A stretch of DNA of 64,000 nt. It comes from Maricaulis sp017643475. GTDB lineage: Bacteria > Pseudomonadota > Alphaproteobacteria > Caulobacterales > Maricaulaceae. Both the position numbers and the translations under genes were made by a program. Every line of letters starts with the position of its first letter. Positions within the stretch are counted from its first letter, which is position 1. The notes beneath the pieces were generated by a model, which searched no databases, was not told where the DNA came from, and saw nothing but the letters and a program-made list of their open reading frames with translations. The stretch is from NCBI RefSeq assembly GCF_047123815.1, contig NZ_CP138920.1, forward strand, positions 2,108,001 to 2,172,000, read 5' to 3'. Below are positions 1 through 9,347 of this stretch, in pieces.

Positions 1-116
1 TTTATCTCCGAAAATTTCATCCACTTGATGCTTGCCGAGAGGTGCGATTTTCATTAATTTGCAAGCTGGCTACCCAGTCACGTGTGGAAAAGTGACGGGT
101 GTGAGGGAGGAAATTT

Positions 117-2918
117 ATGCGCAAGATCACGAAATCTCGCCGCGGTATGCTTATGGCGACGGCGGCATCTTCAGTCGCCCTGGGGCTGAGCCCTGCGAGT
201 GCAGCGATTGCCCAGGACGAGGAAGCTGGCCCAACTGAGGTCATTACCGTCACCGGTATCCGCGCCGCCATAGAGAGCTCGATCGAGGCGAAGCGCGAGT
301 CAACTTCAATCGTCGAGGCAATCTCGGCAGAGGACATCGGCAAGCTGCCGGACGTTTCCATCGCGGAATCGCTGGCGCGTCTGCCGGGTCTTGCCGCGCA
401 ACGTGTTCGCGGTCGCGCTCAGGTGGTTTCCGTGCGCGGTCTCGGTCCGGACTTCACGACTGCACTTCTGAACGGGCGTGAACAGGTCACCGCTGGCGAT
501 AACCGCGGCGTCGAGTTTGATCAGTATCCGTCCGAGCTGATCAACCAGGCGCTCGTCTACAAGACACCGGACGCCCAGCTGGTCTCGCAAGGTCTGGCCG
601 GTACGGTCGATCTTCGCACCATCCGCCCGCTCGAGTTTGGCAACCGCTCGGTCAGCCTGAGCGCAAGCTATGAGATGAACATGAATGATCAGCTCAATGC
701 TGATTATGACGATACGGGTTACCGTCTGACGGGTACCTATGTGAACCAGTTCGCTGATGACACGGTCGGCCTGGTTTTCTCCATTGCTCACCAGAATACA
801 CCGACGCAGGGTGAGAAATACGAAATCTGTAACTTCCAGGACCTGAGCGGAAACAATGGTCCGGAATGTTTCAAGATGTTCTCCGAATCCCGCGATCTTG
901 ACCGTACAGCGATGCTGGGCACGCTGGAATTCGAGCCGAATGACACGTTCAATGCGTCTGTTGACGTGATGTACACCGAGTTTACCGATGGCGGTGTCCG
1001 TCGCGGTATCGAACTGGCAACCGGCAACTGGCTGGGTGACAGTAATTCCGGTATCTCCCATCAGACCATTGAGGCCTCAAATGGCCTGGTAACAGCCGGC
1101 ACGTTCTCTAACGTCTTTGGTGTCGTTCGCAACGACGTGCAGGAGCGAGACGCCGAGCTGTTCTCGCTCGGTTTCAACGCTCAGTGGCGCCCATTCGACA
1201 ACTGGGAGTTTGAAGCTGATGTCAGCCACTCCCGTGTCGAGCGTACGGCACTCGATTTCGAAAGCTATATGGGTTTCGCAGAAGGCGGTTGGCCGAATTA
1301 CCCATCGGCCATCGATGATGTGAACTACAACTTCAACGGCAATCGTTATCGCTTCAATTCTTCGGTTGGTGCCGGGTATGCCGACCCGTCTTTGATGGTG
1401 CTGACCGACCCGGGCGGCTGGGGCCAGGACGGCTTTAACAAGACGCTCAACACCGATGACGAGCTGAACGCTCTGCGCCTCAGCGCGACGCGTGAGTTCG
1501 CACAGGGCTTCTTCACGTCCATCGAAGGCGGCCTGTATATGACGTCGCGTGAAAAAGAGCGCGAAACGATCGAGAACTTTGTCGACCTTGCCAGCGGAAA
1601 TGGCGCTGAGGCTATTCCGAGCCAGTACCTGATGGCACCGACCAGCCTGAGCTGGGTGTCCAACATCGAGGTGCCTGCCTACGATCCGACAGCCCTGTTG
1701 AGTGACGGCATCTACACGCTGCGTCCGCTGAACCCGGCCTTTATTGTCGGCAAGCAGTGGCGCGTCGAAGAAGACGTGATGGTTGCGTACGGGCAGGCCA
1801 ATTTCGAATCTCAGCTTGGCGACGTTCCCTACTTTGGTAACGTTGGTGTCCAGGTAGTCCAAACCGACCAGAGCTCTTCGGGCCCGGCCTCTTACTTTGA
1901 CCCGAATCTGAACACGAGCATCGTGCTGGATACGCCCGTTTCGGCAGGTGATGACTATACCGAGGTGCTTCCTAGCTTGAACGTCAGTTTCGAGTTGAAC
2001 GAAGACACATATCTCCGCTTGGGTGCGGCACGGACGCTGGCCCGGGCACGTATGGATGATATGCGCGCCTCTGTTTCCGTGAACGCACCGGACGCTACGG
2101 TTTGTAGCGTCGATCCGGTATCTGGAACGTTTACTTATACGCCGCCGTCGGACACGACGCGGTCCTGTCTCAGCGGAAGCTCGGGCAATCCGTTCCTGCG
2201 TCCGTACATCGCTGACAGCTTCGATATTTCGCTCGAGCGTTACTTCGGGGATGGTGCAGGATACTGGTCCATTGCGGCATTCCACAAGGAAATCGACAGC
2301 TGGGTCTTCGGCTCGGTTCCGTTCACGGTTGATGCTTCGACTGCTGTCGATGACATCTTCGGTGCTGGTACGGCTGCGGCCAACCCGGGCGTCGGCGATG
2401 CGCGTTTCTCTGCGGCCGAGAACGTCAATGGGGGTTGGCTCCGCGGTATGGAATTCTCGCTCAGCCTGCCGGCTGAAGTCTTCCTGCCGGAAATGTTCGA
2501 AGGCCTCGGAATGTTCGCGACCTACTCGATCACGGACAGCGAAATCCAGCCTCCGACGGCGAACAGCCCGATCACCATTCCGGGCCTGTCGGAAACCCTC
2601 GGCAACATCACGGTCTACTATGAGCGTGAGGGCTGGGAGTTCCGCGTTTCCAATCGCTGGCGTTCCGATTTCCTGGCCGAGCTGCCGGACTTCACCGGTC
2701 AGCCGGACTTCCGCTCCGCTCTGGAAGAGTCGGTTGTGGATGCCCAGATCGGTTACGAGTTTGCCGAAGGTCCGCTGGATGGCCTGACTGTACAGCTGCA
2801 GGCGAACAACGTCTTTGACGAACGTTTCGGTACGTTCGTGAACGGTGATGAGCGTCAGGTCCGTAACTGGGAAGAGTATGGTGCGACCTACACTTTCCGC
2901 CTGAGCTGGCGTCGTTAA
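117..2918 (+). CDS. TonB-dependent outer-membrane receptor of the glucan locus
   Basis: A 933-residue outer-membrane receptor that should take up an oligosaccharide using TonB energy. A strong ribosome site (GGGAGGAA) sits 5-6 bases before the ATG. An N-terminal signal peptide ends near the SAAIAQDEE stretch and is followed by a TonB-box-like segment (EVITVTGIRAAI). The plug domain shows KLPDVSIAESLARLPG and VSVRGLGPDFTTALLNGR, typical of the large Xanthomonas/Caulobacter-type receptor family; the rest is beta-barrel, ending in YTFRLSWRR. The neighbours (MFS carrier, GH13, GH97) suggest maltodextrin or starch fragments as substrate, which is inference. A strong terminator follows, so it is probably transcribed alone. 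Only 116 bases of upstream sequence are visible and no regulator was found. Confidence 0.93.
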   Translation: MRKITKSRRGMLMATAASSVALGLSPASAAIAQDEEAGPTEVITVTGIRAAIESSIEAKRESTSIVEAISAEDIGKLPDVSIAESLARLPGLAAQRVRGRAQVVSVRGLGPDFTTALLNGREQVTAGDNRGVEFDQYPSELINQALVYKTPDAQLVSQGLAGTVDLRTIRPLEFGNRSVSLSASYEMNMNDQLNADYDDTGYRLTGTYVNQFADDTVGLVFSIAHQNTPTQGEKYEICNFQDLSGNNGPECFKMFSESRDLDRTAMLGTLEFEPNDTFNASVDVMYTEFTDGGVRRGIELATGNWLGDSNSGISHQTIEASNGLVTAGTFSNVFGVVRNDVQERDAELFSLGFNAQWRPFDNWEFEADVSHSRVERTALDFESYMGFAEGGWPNYPSAIDDVNYNFNGNRYRFNSSVGAGYADPSLMVLTDPGGWGQDGFNKTLNTDDELNALRLSATREFAQGFFTSIEGGLYMTSREKERETIENFVDLASGNGAEAIPSQYLMAPTSLSWVSNIEVPAYDPTALLSDGIYTLRPLNPAFIVGKQWRVEEDVMVAYGQANFESQLGDVPYFGNVGVQVVQTDQSSSGPASYFDPNLNTSIVLDTPVSAGDDYTEVLPSLNVSFELNEDTYLRLGAARTLARARMDDMRASVSVNAPDATVCSVDPVSGTFTYTPPSDTTRSCLSGSSGNPFLRPYIADSFDISLERYFGDGAGYWSIAAFHKEIDSWVFGSVPFTVDASTAVDDIFGAGTAAANPGVGDARFSAAENVNGGWLRGMEFSLSLPAEVFLPEMFEGLGMFATYSITDSEIQPPTANSPITIPGLSETLGNITVYYEREGWEFRVSNRWRSDFLAELPDFTGQPDFRSALEESVVDAQIGYEFAEGPLDGLTVQLQANNVFDERFGTFVNGDERQVRNWEEYGATYTFRLSWRR

Positions 2919-2941
2919 GTCTCTCCTGAGTGACTAGACTG

Positions 2942-2975
2942 AGCCCCCGCCGGCCTGTTCGGCGGGGGCTTTTTT
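2942..2975 (+). terminator. Rho-independent terminator after the TonB receptor
   Basis: An 11-bp perfect stem (AGCCCCCGCCG / CGGCGGGGGCT) with a 7-base loop is followed by five T residues, 23 bases after the receptor stop codon. Confidence 0.95.
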
Positions 2976-3048
2976 ATGGGCGTCGCAGCGGCTTGATCCC
3001 CGGGCCGGACGCGTGAAAAACTCTGAACCGGGATTTGAGGGGCCGCGC

Positions 3049-4557
3049 ATGGAAAACTCACGGATCAAGCGTCTTCTGGTGGTCGGCGGCGGTACGGCTG
3101 GCTGGATGGCCGCTGCTGCACTGTCCAAATTCCTGGGCGAGGGGCTGGAGATCTCGCTCGTCGAGTCTGATCAAATCGGCATAGTCGGTGTGGGCGAGGC
3201 AACGATCCCCCAGATCAAGCATCTCAACCGGGCGCTGGAACTGGACGAGCGGAAATTCGTGGCCCGGACCCAGGGTTCGTTCAAGCTGGGCATCGAGTTC
3301 CAGAACTGGCGCCAGAAAGGCCACGCCTATCTGCATAATTTTGGTTCCATCGGGCTGAATGTGAACTCCACGCATTTCCACCATTATTGGCTGCGCAGTC
3401 GTGCAGAGGGCAATGAGCTGGACCTGTGGGACTACTGCGTGAACACCGAGGCCGCCCGCCAGGGGCGGTTTGCGCCATTGGAAAAGCTGGGCTCGTCGCC
3501 GCTCAACGGAATCGCCTACGCCTATCACTTTGACGCGGCGCTCTATGGCCAGTTCCTGCGCAACTATGCCGAACAGCGTGGCGTGACGCGGATCGAGGGC
3601 CGGATTGTTGATGTTCACCAGGACAGCGAGAGCGGTGAGGTGCGCAGTGTCGAGCTTGAGAGTGGGCAGAAAGTTGAGGCGGATTTCTTCATTGATTGCT
3701 CCGGCTTTCGTGGCCTGTTGATCGAAGGCGCCCTGGAAACCGGATATGAGGACTGGACGCACTGGCTGAAATGCGACCGCGCGTTTGCCGTGCCGAGTGA
3801 GAATGCTGGGCCGATCCGCCCCTATACCCAGTCGATCGCCCATGATGCTGGCTGGCAGTGGCGCATTCCCCTGCAGCATCGCACCGGCAATGGTCATGTC
3901 TTTTCCAGCGCCTATACCGACGAGGATGCGGCTCGCGAGACCCTGCTGGCCAATCTGGAAGGCGAGCCCCTGTCTGATCCGCGACTGATCCGTTTCACAA
4001 CAGGTCGCCGGAAGAAGTTCTGGAATCGCAATGTCGTCGCGCTGGGCCTGGCAAGCGGCTTCCTGGAGCCGCTGGAATCCACCTCCATCCATCTTATCCA
4101 GTCCGGGATCAGTCGCCTGGTTCCGCTCTTCCCGGCCGGCGCGGGAGGTGAGGCGCTGGCGGATGAGTATAATCGCCAGATGGGGCTGGAATACGAGAAG
4201 ATCCGTGACTTCATCATCCTGCACTATCACCTCAACGAGCGCACGGATTCACCCTTCTGGATCGATTGCCGTGAAATGGACGTGCCGGACACGCTGGTGC
4301 GCAAAATGGCGCTCTTCCGCGAGAGCGGACGGCTCTATCACGAGCAGGAAGACCTATTCACGGATTCAAGCTGGCTCCAGGTCATGCTGGGCCAGGGTAT
4401 CACGCCGCAAGCCTATCACCCGGTGGCAGACGACATGTCTTCTGAGCGGCTCGAGGGGTTCCTGGGGGATATACGGCGGATCGTCACGTCTGCGGCCGGG
4501 CAGTTGCCGTCGCATGAGGACTTTGTTCGCTCAAACTGTCCTGCGCCTGCAGGCTAG
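3049..4557 (+). CDS. Tryptophan-halogenase-family flavin-dependent enzyme (copy 1)
   Basis: A 502-residue FAD-binding protein of the flavin-dependent tryptophan halogenase family. The dinucleotide-binding motif VVGGGTAGWMAAAAL lies at the N-terminus. TQGSFKLGIEF carries the Lys that by family comparison corresponds to the catalytic lysine, WQWRIP matches the WxWxIP family signature, and FLEPLEST contains the active-site Glu region. The ATG at 3049 is preferred because GAGGGG lies 7 bases upstream; a GTG at 3013 would add 12 residues but has a poor ribosome site. It is convergent with a second, clearly paralogous gene, and the two stop codons share a CTAG. Family members of this type often sit beside TonB receptors. 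The true substrate is unknown and need not be tryptophan. No flavin reductase gene is nearby. Confidence 0.9.
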   Translation: MENSRIKRLLVVGGGTAGWMAAAALSKFLGEGLEISLVESDQIGIVGVGEATIPQIKHLNRALELDERKFVARTQGSFKLGIEFQNWRQKGHAYLHNFGSIGLNVNSTHFHHYWLRSRAEGNELDLWDYCVNTEAARQGRFAPLEKLGSSPLNGIAYAYHFDAALYGQFLRNYAEQRGVTRIEGRIVDVHQDSESGEVRSVELESGQKVEADFFIDCSGFRGLLIEGALETGYEDWTHWLKCDRAFAVPSENAGPIRPYTQSIAHDAGWQWRIPLQHRTGNGHVFSSAYTDEDAARETLLANLEGEPLSDPRLIRFTTGRRKKFWNRNVVALGLASGFLEPLESTSIHLIQSGISRLVPLFPAGAGGEALADEYNRQMGLEYEKIRDFIILHYHLNERTDSPFWIDCREMDVPDTLVRKMALFRESGRLYHEQEDLFTDSSWLQVMLGQGITPQAYHPVADDMSSERLEGFLGDIRRIVTSAAGQLPSHEDFVRSNCPAPAG

Positions 4558-6074
4558 GTGCTGGCCAGCAGGTCGTGGGCCTTGCAGTGCCGGTCTACGA
4601 ATTCCTGGTGCGACAGCATTGCGCCGGACGCTTCGTCGATGGCGCGCTTGATGCCAGACAAATAGCGCGGGCCGTCGACGCCGCGGATATCGACCAGGCT
4701 GTCATATCGATCCGGTGTCGGGCCCTGTCCCAGGAAAACAGCCAGCCAGCTGGGGTTGGTGAAGAGCTCGATCTGGCGCGCAACCAGGCGACCATTGCGC
4801 TGGAATTGCTCGATCTTGTACGCCAGCGTGTCGGGGATCTGCATCTCCCGGCAATAGCGCCACAATTCCCCGTCCTGCCGATCGTTCAGGCAGTAGTGCA
4901 GGATCAGGAAATCCCGGATGCTCTCGTATTCCTCGATGGTCAGCCGGTTGTATTCCTCGGCGGAAAGTGGGCTCGCATCGCGGCCCGGGAACAGCGCCAG
5001 GAAGCGCATGATGCCGATCTGGATAAGATGCAGCGAAGTGGATTCCAGCGGCTCCAGGAAGCCGGCAGACAGGCCGATCGCCACGCAGTTCCTGTTCCAG
5101 AATTTCTTCCGGCGACCGGTGGTAAAGCGCAGCAAACGCGGGTCCGCGAGCGCCTCGCCGTCCAGGTTGTTCATCAGCGTGTCGGTCGCCGTCTGGTCGT
5201 CGACAAACTGGCTGCAATGCACATAGCCATTGCCGGTGCGATGCTGCAGGGGGATGCGCCATTGCCATCCGGCCTCGCGCGCGGTCGAGCGGGTATAGGG
5301 GGTGAAACCTTCGGGGCCGCTGCGTTCGCAGGGCACGGCGACGGCCCGGTCGCAGGGCAGCCAGTGTGTCCAGTCCTCATATCCGGTTTCCAGGGCGCCT
5401 TCGATCAGCAGGCCGCGGAAGCCGGTGCAATCGACAAAAAAATCGCCATCAATGACCTGTCCATCAGCCAGGGTGATGGACTCGATAAAGCCGTCCTCAT
5501 TGCGCAGGGCGACATCGGTGACGCGGCCTTCGATACGCCTGACGCCCTTGCTTTCGGACAGGCGCCGCAGAAAGTGCGCATAGAGCCCGGCGTCAAAATG
5601 ATAGGCATAGTCAAAGGTCGACTGGATCTGGCGCGGATTGTTCGAGGGCTGGGCAAACCGGCCCTGTTTCGCCATGCCCCAGCACATGGAATATTCCTGC
5701 AATTCCTCCGCCTTGCCCTCGGCAAACGCCTTGAACCAGTACTGGTAGAGCGGCAGCGTGTCGAAGTCGGCGCCGAAATGTCCGAACGGGTGGAAATAGC
5801 TGTGTTGTTCCTTCCGCCAGTCTACAAACTCGATGCCCAGTTTGAACGAGCCCTGGGTCTCGCGCACAAAGGTCGCCTCGTCGATGCCCAGTGAGGCATT
5901 GAAGCGCTTGATGTGCGGGATGGTCGCCTCGCCGACACCCACGGTGGGGATGTCCTCGGACTCCACCAGCACGATCTCGCAGCCACCGCGCGTGGCATTC
6001 GATAGTGCGGCAGCGGCCATCCATCCGGCAGAGCCGCCGCCGACAATGACGATCTTGCGCAAGGCCTCAGACAT
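4554..6074 (-). CDS. Tryptophan-halogenase-family flavin-dependent enzyme (copy 2)
   Basis: A 506-residue paralogue of the convergent neighbour. It has the same architecture: IVIVGGGSAGWMAAAAL at the N-terminus, TQGSFKLGIEF, the shared block GALETGYEDWTHWL, WQWRIPLQHRTGNG and FLEPLESTS. The ATG at 6074 overlaps the TGA of the upstream MFS transporter (ATGTCTGA), which indicates translational coupling in one operon. A GTG at 6089 in the same frame would add five residues and cannot be excluded. Coupling to a sugar transporter ties this halogenase-like enzyme to the glucan locus. Its substrate cannot be read from the sequence. The protein lacks a signal peptide, so it is expected to act in the cytoplasm. 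Confidence 0.9.
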   Translation of the reverse strand: MSEALRKIVIVGGGSAGWMAAAALSNATRGGCEIVLVESEDIPTVGVGEATIPHIKRFNASLGIDEATFVRETQGSFKLGIEFVDWRKEQHSYFHPFGHFGADFDTLPLYQYWFKAFAEGKAEELQEYSMCWGMAKQGRFAQPSNNPRQIQSTFDYAYHFDAGLYAHFLRRLSESKGVRRIEGRVTDVALRNEDGFIESITLADGQVIDGDFFVDCTGFRGLLIEGALETGYEDWTHWLPCDRAVAVPCERSGPEGFTPYTRSTAREAGWQWRIPLQHRTGNGYVHCSQFVDDQTATDTLMNNLDGEALADPRLLRFTTGRRKKFWNRNCVAIGLSAGFLEPLESTSLHLIQIGIMRFLALFPGRDASPLSAEEYNRLTIEEYESIRDFLILHYCLNDRQDGELWRYCREMQIPDTLAYKIEQFQRNGRLVARQIELFTNPSWLAVFLGQGPTPDRYDSLVDIRGVDGPRYLSGIKRAIDEASGAMLSHQEFVDRHCKAHDLLAST

Positions 6075-7509
6075 TTTCGCCCTTTTCACTCTTCGGGAGG
6101 GGTTTTACACGAAGCCAGAGAAGCGCGGACAGGGCAAGGGATGCCGCCGCGATGGCGAAGAGCAGGGATTTGTCCTCGACCCGCTGCAGCAGCAGGCCGA
6201 TGCCCATCGAGACCAGTAGCTGGGGCAGGACAACGGACAGGTTGAAAATGCCCATGAACAGCCCCATCCGCGTGGCATTGATGCGCTGGGACATGATGGC
6301 AAAGGGCAGGGAGACGATTGCGGCCCAGCCGACGCCGAGAATGGCCATGATCAAGTAGAGCGCGAGCGGTGAGGTCCCGGCAAAATAGGCGATCCCATAT
6401 CCCATCGACATGACTGCCAGGCAGGCGGCCTGCAGGCGCACGCGCGGCATCTTCCTCGCCAGCGGGTTCAGCACGAAGGCCGGAAGGGCGGCTGCGACCC
6501 CGTTGAGGATCAGGAATGAGAAATTGGTGATGCTGCCCCAGCTCGCGCTGCCCGCATCGGGCATGACGTGTTCCAGATACGGGTAATAGAAGACGAACAT
6601 GGTCTGTACGCCAACCCAGGAGAAGGAGTGGGCGGCCATGATCTTCTGGAATTCGGTGAGGTCGTTCTTGCCGGCCCCGGCGCTCGGCTTTTTCAGGAAC
6701 AGCACCCAGATCATCAAAATGGCAGTGGCCGCTGCGCAGGCCCATTCGATGACATGGCCGGAGCGTTCGATGGAAAAGGCGCGTTCAACGAGCGCGTAGA
6801 TGTCGTAGGCGAAAATGCCCCACAGCGGCAGCGTGCCGATGGCGATCAAGCGGAGATCGAAACCGCCTTTCTGCTCGTTTTCCTCTTCGCTTCCCAGTTC
6901 GCGCGGTTCTTCCATCAGCATGGCCGGGATGAGTGTGAAGAGCAGGACGAGTCCGGCGCCGATATAGATCAGGGTTTCATTGCCCAGGGTCGCGCCGATG
7001 GCATAGGCCAGCATGCCGAACGTGCCCGACACCGTCTGCATCCAGGTATAGCCGCGCGTCCGCAGCTCGCCTTCCGGGGTGAGGTCGGAAATCACCGCAC
7101 GGGTCGGGTTGAAGCTGACATTGATCGACAGATCCATGACCAGGGCAACCGCCAGGGCCACGCCGACGATCTCGGTCAGGCCGAGCGCGCTGGAGATCAG
7201 GCCGATATTGGGCAGGGCAATCAGGGCGAGGGCTGTCATCACCCCGCCGATGAGAATAAACGGGCGGCGTCTGCCGCCCCAGAACCAGACCTTGTCGGAA
7301 ATCATGCCGATAATCGGCTGGCCGAGAATGCCGGCAATCGGGCCGGCGGCCCAGACAAGTCCGATTTCCTCGAGGTTGAGGTCGTATTTGGAGCGGAGAA
7401 TGGCGCTCAGGGCCGCGATCTGGATCGACAGGGCAAACCCCATCGCCGTCGCAGGCAATGTCATCAGCGCAAAAAAGGGCTTCGACAGCCGTTTCTGCAT
7501 CTCGAGCAT
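6067..7509 (-). CDS. MFS sugar transporter (maltose/maltodextrin type)
   Basis: A 480-residue polytopic membrane protein with roughly 12 hydrophobic segments. The start of the protein resembles sugar carriers of the GPH/maltose-sucrose group: PFFALMTLPATAMGFALSIQ followed by LRSKYDLNLEEIGLVWAAGP and GQPIIGMISDK. The ATG at 7509 has GGGAGGGGAG upstream; an in-frame ATG at 7545 would add 12 polar residues. It is divergent from the GH13 alpha-glucosidase and its stop overlaps the start of halogenase copy 2. Expected role: inner-membrane import of maltose or maltodextrins, feeding the cytoplasmic alpha-glucosidase. Substrate is inferred from context. Confidence 0.9.
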   Translation of the reverse strand: MLEMQKRLSKPFFALMTLPATAMGFALSIQIAALSAILRSKYDLNLEEIGLVWAAGPIAGILGQPIIGMISDKVWFWGGRRRPFILIGGVMTALALIALPNIGLISSALGLTEIVGVALAVALVMDLSINVSFNPTRAVISDLTPEGELRTRGYTWMQTVSGTFGMLAYAIGATLGNETLIYIGAGLVLLFTLIPAMLMEEPRELGSEEENEQKGGFDLRLIAIGTLPLWGIFAYDIYALVERAFSIERSGHVIEWACAAATAILMIWVLFLKKPSAGAGKNDLTEFQKIMAAHSFSWVGVQTMFVFYYPYLEHVMPDAGSASWGSITNFSFLILNGVAAALPAFVLNPLARKMPRVRLQAACLAVMSMGYGIAYFAGTSPLALYLIMAILGVGWAAIVSLPFAIMSQRINATRMGLFMGIFNLSVVLPQLLVSMGIGLLLQRVEDKSLLFAIAAASLALSALLWLRVKPLPKSEKGENV

Positions 7510-7674
7510 GGTGGTTCTCCCCTCCCGGCGTGTCTTTTGACACATTTATGCAAAAACAATGGCAGAATGATTGCTGCGCGTCACGGGTTTTCACTGTATT
7601 GTTTGCTAAATTCGACAGAGTCCGTTTTGGAAGATTCCGCAAAATAGACTGCGGTTGTGGTGAAGGAGAGGGTC
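7510..7674. promoter_or_regulatory. Divergent promoter region, MFS transporter / alpha-glucosidase
   Basis: This 165-base gap must hold promoters for both divergent genes. It contains TGCAAAAAC at 7549-7557, a 9-mer that recurs upstream of the pullulanase (9316-9324) and the GH97 gene (14810-14818), so it is a candidate shared operator half-site. No LacI-type or other local regulator gene is present in the locus. Confidence 0.4.
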
Positions 7675-9270
7675 ATGTCCGAGCAGGATTGGTGGCGGGG
7701 TGCCGTCATTTACCAGATCTATCCGCGGTCCTATCTGGATACGACGGGCAATGGTGTGGGTGATCTGAAGGGTATTCACGACAAGCTCGAATACATCGCG
7801 GATCTTGGGGTGGACGGGATCTGGATTTCACCCTTCTTCACCTCGCCGATGGCGGATTTCGGGTATGACGTGTCCGACTATCGCGATGTCGATCCTCTTT
7901 TCGGATCGCTCGCGGATTTTGATGCGATCATCGAGAAGGCGCATCGTCTGGGCGTCAAGGTCCTGATCGACCAGATCTATTCGCACACCTCCGACCAGCA
8001 TGCCTGGTTTGGGGAAAGCCGCCGCGATGGAGGGAGTGACAAGGCGGACTGGTATGTCTGGGCCGATGCCCGGCCGGACGGCTCTCCGCCCAATAACTGG
8101 CAGAGTTTCTTCTTTGGTCCGGCCTGGACCTGGGATGCGCGTCGCGGCCAGTACTACATGCACAACTTCCTGCCCCAGCAGCCGGACCTGAATCTGTGGA
8201 ATCCCGAGGTGCGCGCCGAGATCTGTGACACGCTGCGCTTCTGGCTGGATCGCGGTGTTGATGGTGTGCGTCTGGATGCGATTTCGCATTGCCTGCACGA
8301 TCCGCAGATGCGCGATAATCCGGCGCGGGAAAATCCCGATGCCAAAAAGCCCGGCGACATGCAGAGCATGGTGCACACGGTCGGCCTGCCCGATACGGCA
8401 GAGTTCATGCGCGAGTTGCGCGCCGTGCTGGACGAATATCCGGGACGGTTTGCGGTGGGGGAGATCGGGGGCGAGGATCCGCTGGCCCAGGCCGTGACCT
8501 ATGCTGACCCCGAGCGTTCCCTGCAGACGGCCTATAATTTCTCCTTCCTGTTCAAGGGGCCGCTGACGCCGGCGCTGATCCGCGAGGCGATCGAGGATCA
8601 GCTGGTACGGCATCCAAGCGGTTGGCCGACCCAGGTGTTCTCCAATCATGACGCCGTGCGGGCGCCGACACGCTGGGGCGGGGCGGATGCGTCGCCGGCC
8701 TATGCGCAAATGCTCAATGCGCTGCTGCTCAGTCTTTATGGCTCGGTCTGTCTTTATCAGGGCGAGGAGCTGGGTTTGTGCCAGGCGGATGTGCCCTATG
8801 AGCGCCTGGTCGATCCTGAGGCGATCAAGAACTGGCCGCACACGCTGGGCCGTGATGGTGCGCGCACGCCCATGCCGTGGACGCGTGAGGCGCCCTGGGC
8901 TGGCTTCGCCGGGCTAGAGCCCTGGCTGCCGGTGGATGCGCGTCATGTCGACCTGTCTGTCGAGGCCCAGGCGGGTATTGACGGCTCGACGCTGGAAGTC
9001 ACCCGGGCGCTGCTGAAGAACCGAAAGGCGTCCGCCGCATTGCAAACCGGTGAAATCCGCTTTGTTGATGCCGGTGAGAATGTGCTGTGTTTCGAGCGCG
9101 TGTCCGGTGATGAGCGCGTGATGTGTGTGTTCAATTTCGGCGACGCGGAGAGCGAAATTGAACTGCCGGGACGCTGGTACGGAATGAGCGATATTACTCT
9201 TCCCGCGGTTTGCGATGGGAGCCGGTTGCGATTGCGGGGGCACGGCTTCTGGCTGGGTCTCCCGGCCTGA
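7675..9270 (+). CDS. GH13 alpha-glucosidase (oligo-1,4/1,6-glucosidase type)
   Basis: A 531-residue cytoplasmic glycoside hydrolase (no signal peptide) that should release glucose from the non-reducing ends of imported maltodextrins. The (beta/alpha)8 domain starts with WWRGAVIYQIYPRSY. Conserved GH13 regions are visible: LIDQIYSHTSD (region I), GVDGVRLDAIS with nucleophile Asp201, VGEIGGED with acid/base Glu263, and FSNHD with Asp325. The QIYSHTSDQH form of region I is typical of the alpha-glucosidase subgroup. A C-terminal beta domain completes a normal family length. The start is the ATG at 7675, with GAAGGAGAGG 4 bases upstream; the GTG at 7657 is less likely. The pullulanase follows on the same strand 77 bases later. 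Confidence 0.93.
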   Translation: MSEQDWWRGAVIYQIYPRSYLDTTGNGVGDLKGIHDKLEYIADLGVDGIWISPFFTSPMADFGYDVSDYRDVDPLFGSLADFDAIIEKAHRLGVKVLIDQIYSHTSDQHAWFGESRRDGGSDKADWYVWADARPDGSPPNNWQSFFFGPAWTWDARRGQYYMHNFLPQQPDLNLWNPEVRAEICDTLRFWLDRGVDGVRLDAISHCLHDPQMRDNPARENPDAKKPGDMQSMVHTVGLPDTAEFMRELRAVLDEYPGRFAVGEIGGEDPLAQAVTYADPERSLQTAYNFSFLFKGPLTPALIREAIEDQLVRHPSGWPTQVFSNHDAVRAPTRWGGADASPAYAQMLNALLLSLYGSVCLYQGEELGLCQADVPYERLVDPEAIKNWPHTLGRDGARTPMPWTREAPWAGFAGLEPWLPVDARHVDLSVEAQAGIDGSTLEVTRALLKNRKASAALQTGEIRFVDAGENVLCFERVSGDERVMCVFNFGDAESEIELPGRWYGMSDITLPAVCDGSRLRLRGHGFWLGLPA

Positions 9271-9347
9271 GGTCGGAAGATTTCATTTGCCGCTTCCCGG
9301 CTTGCGAGGCATGATTGCAAAAACTCGCAAAACCAAGGGAGAGGTTT

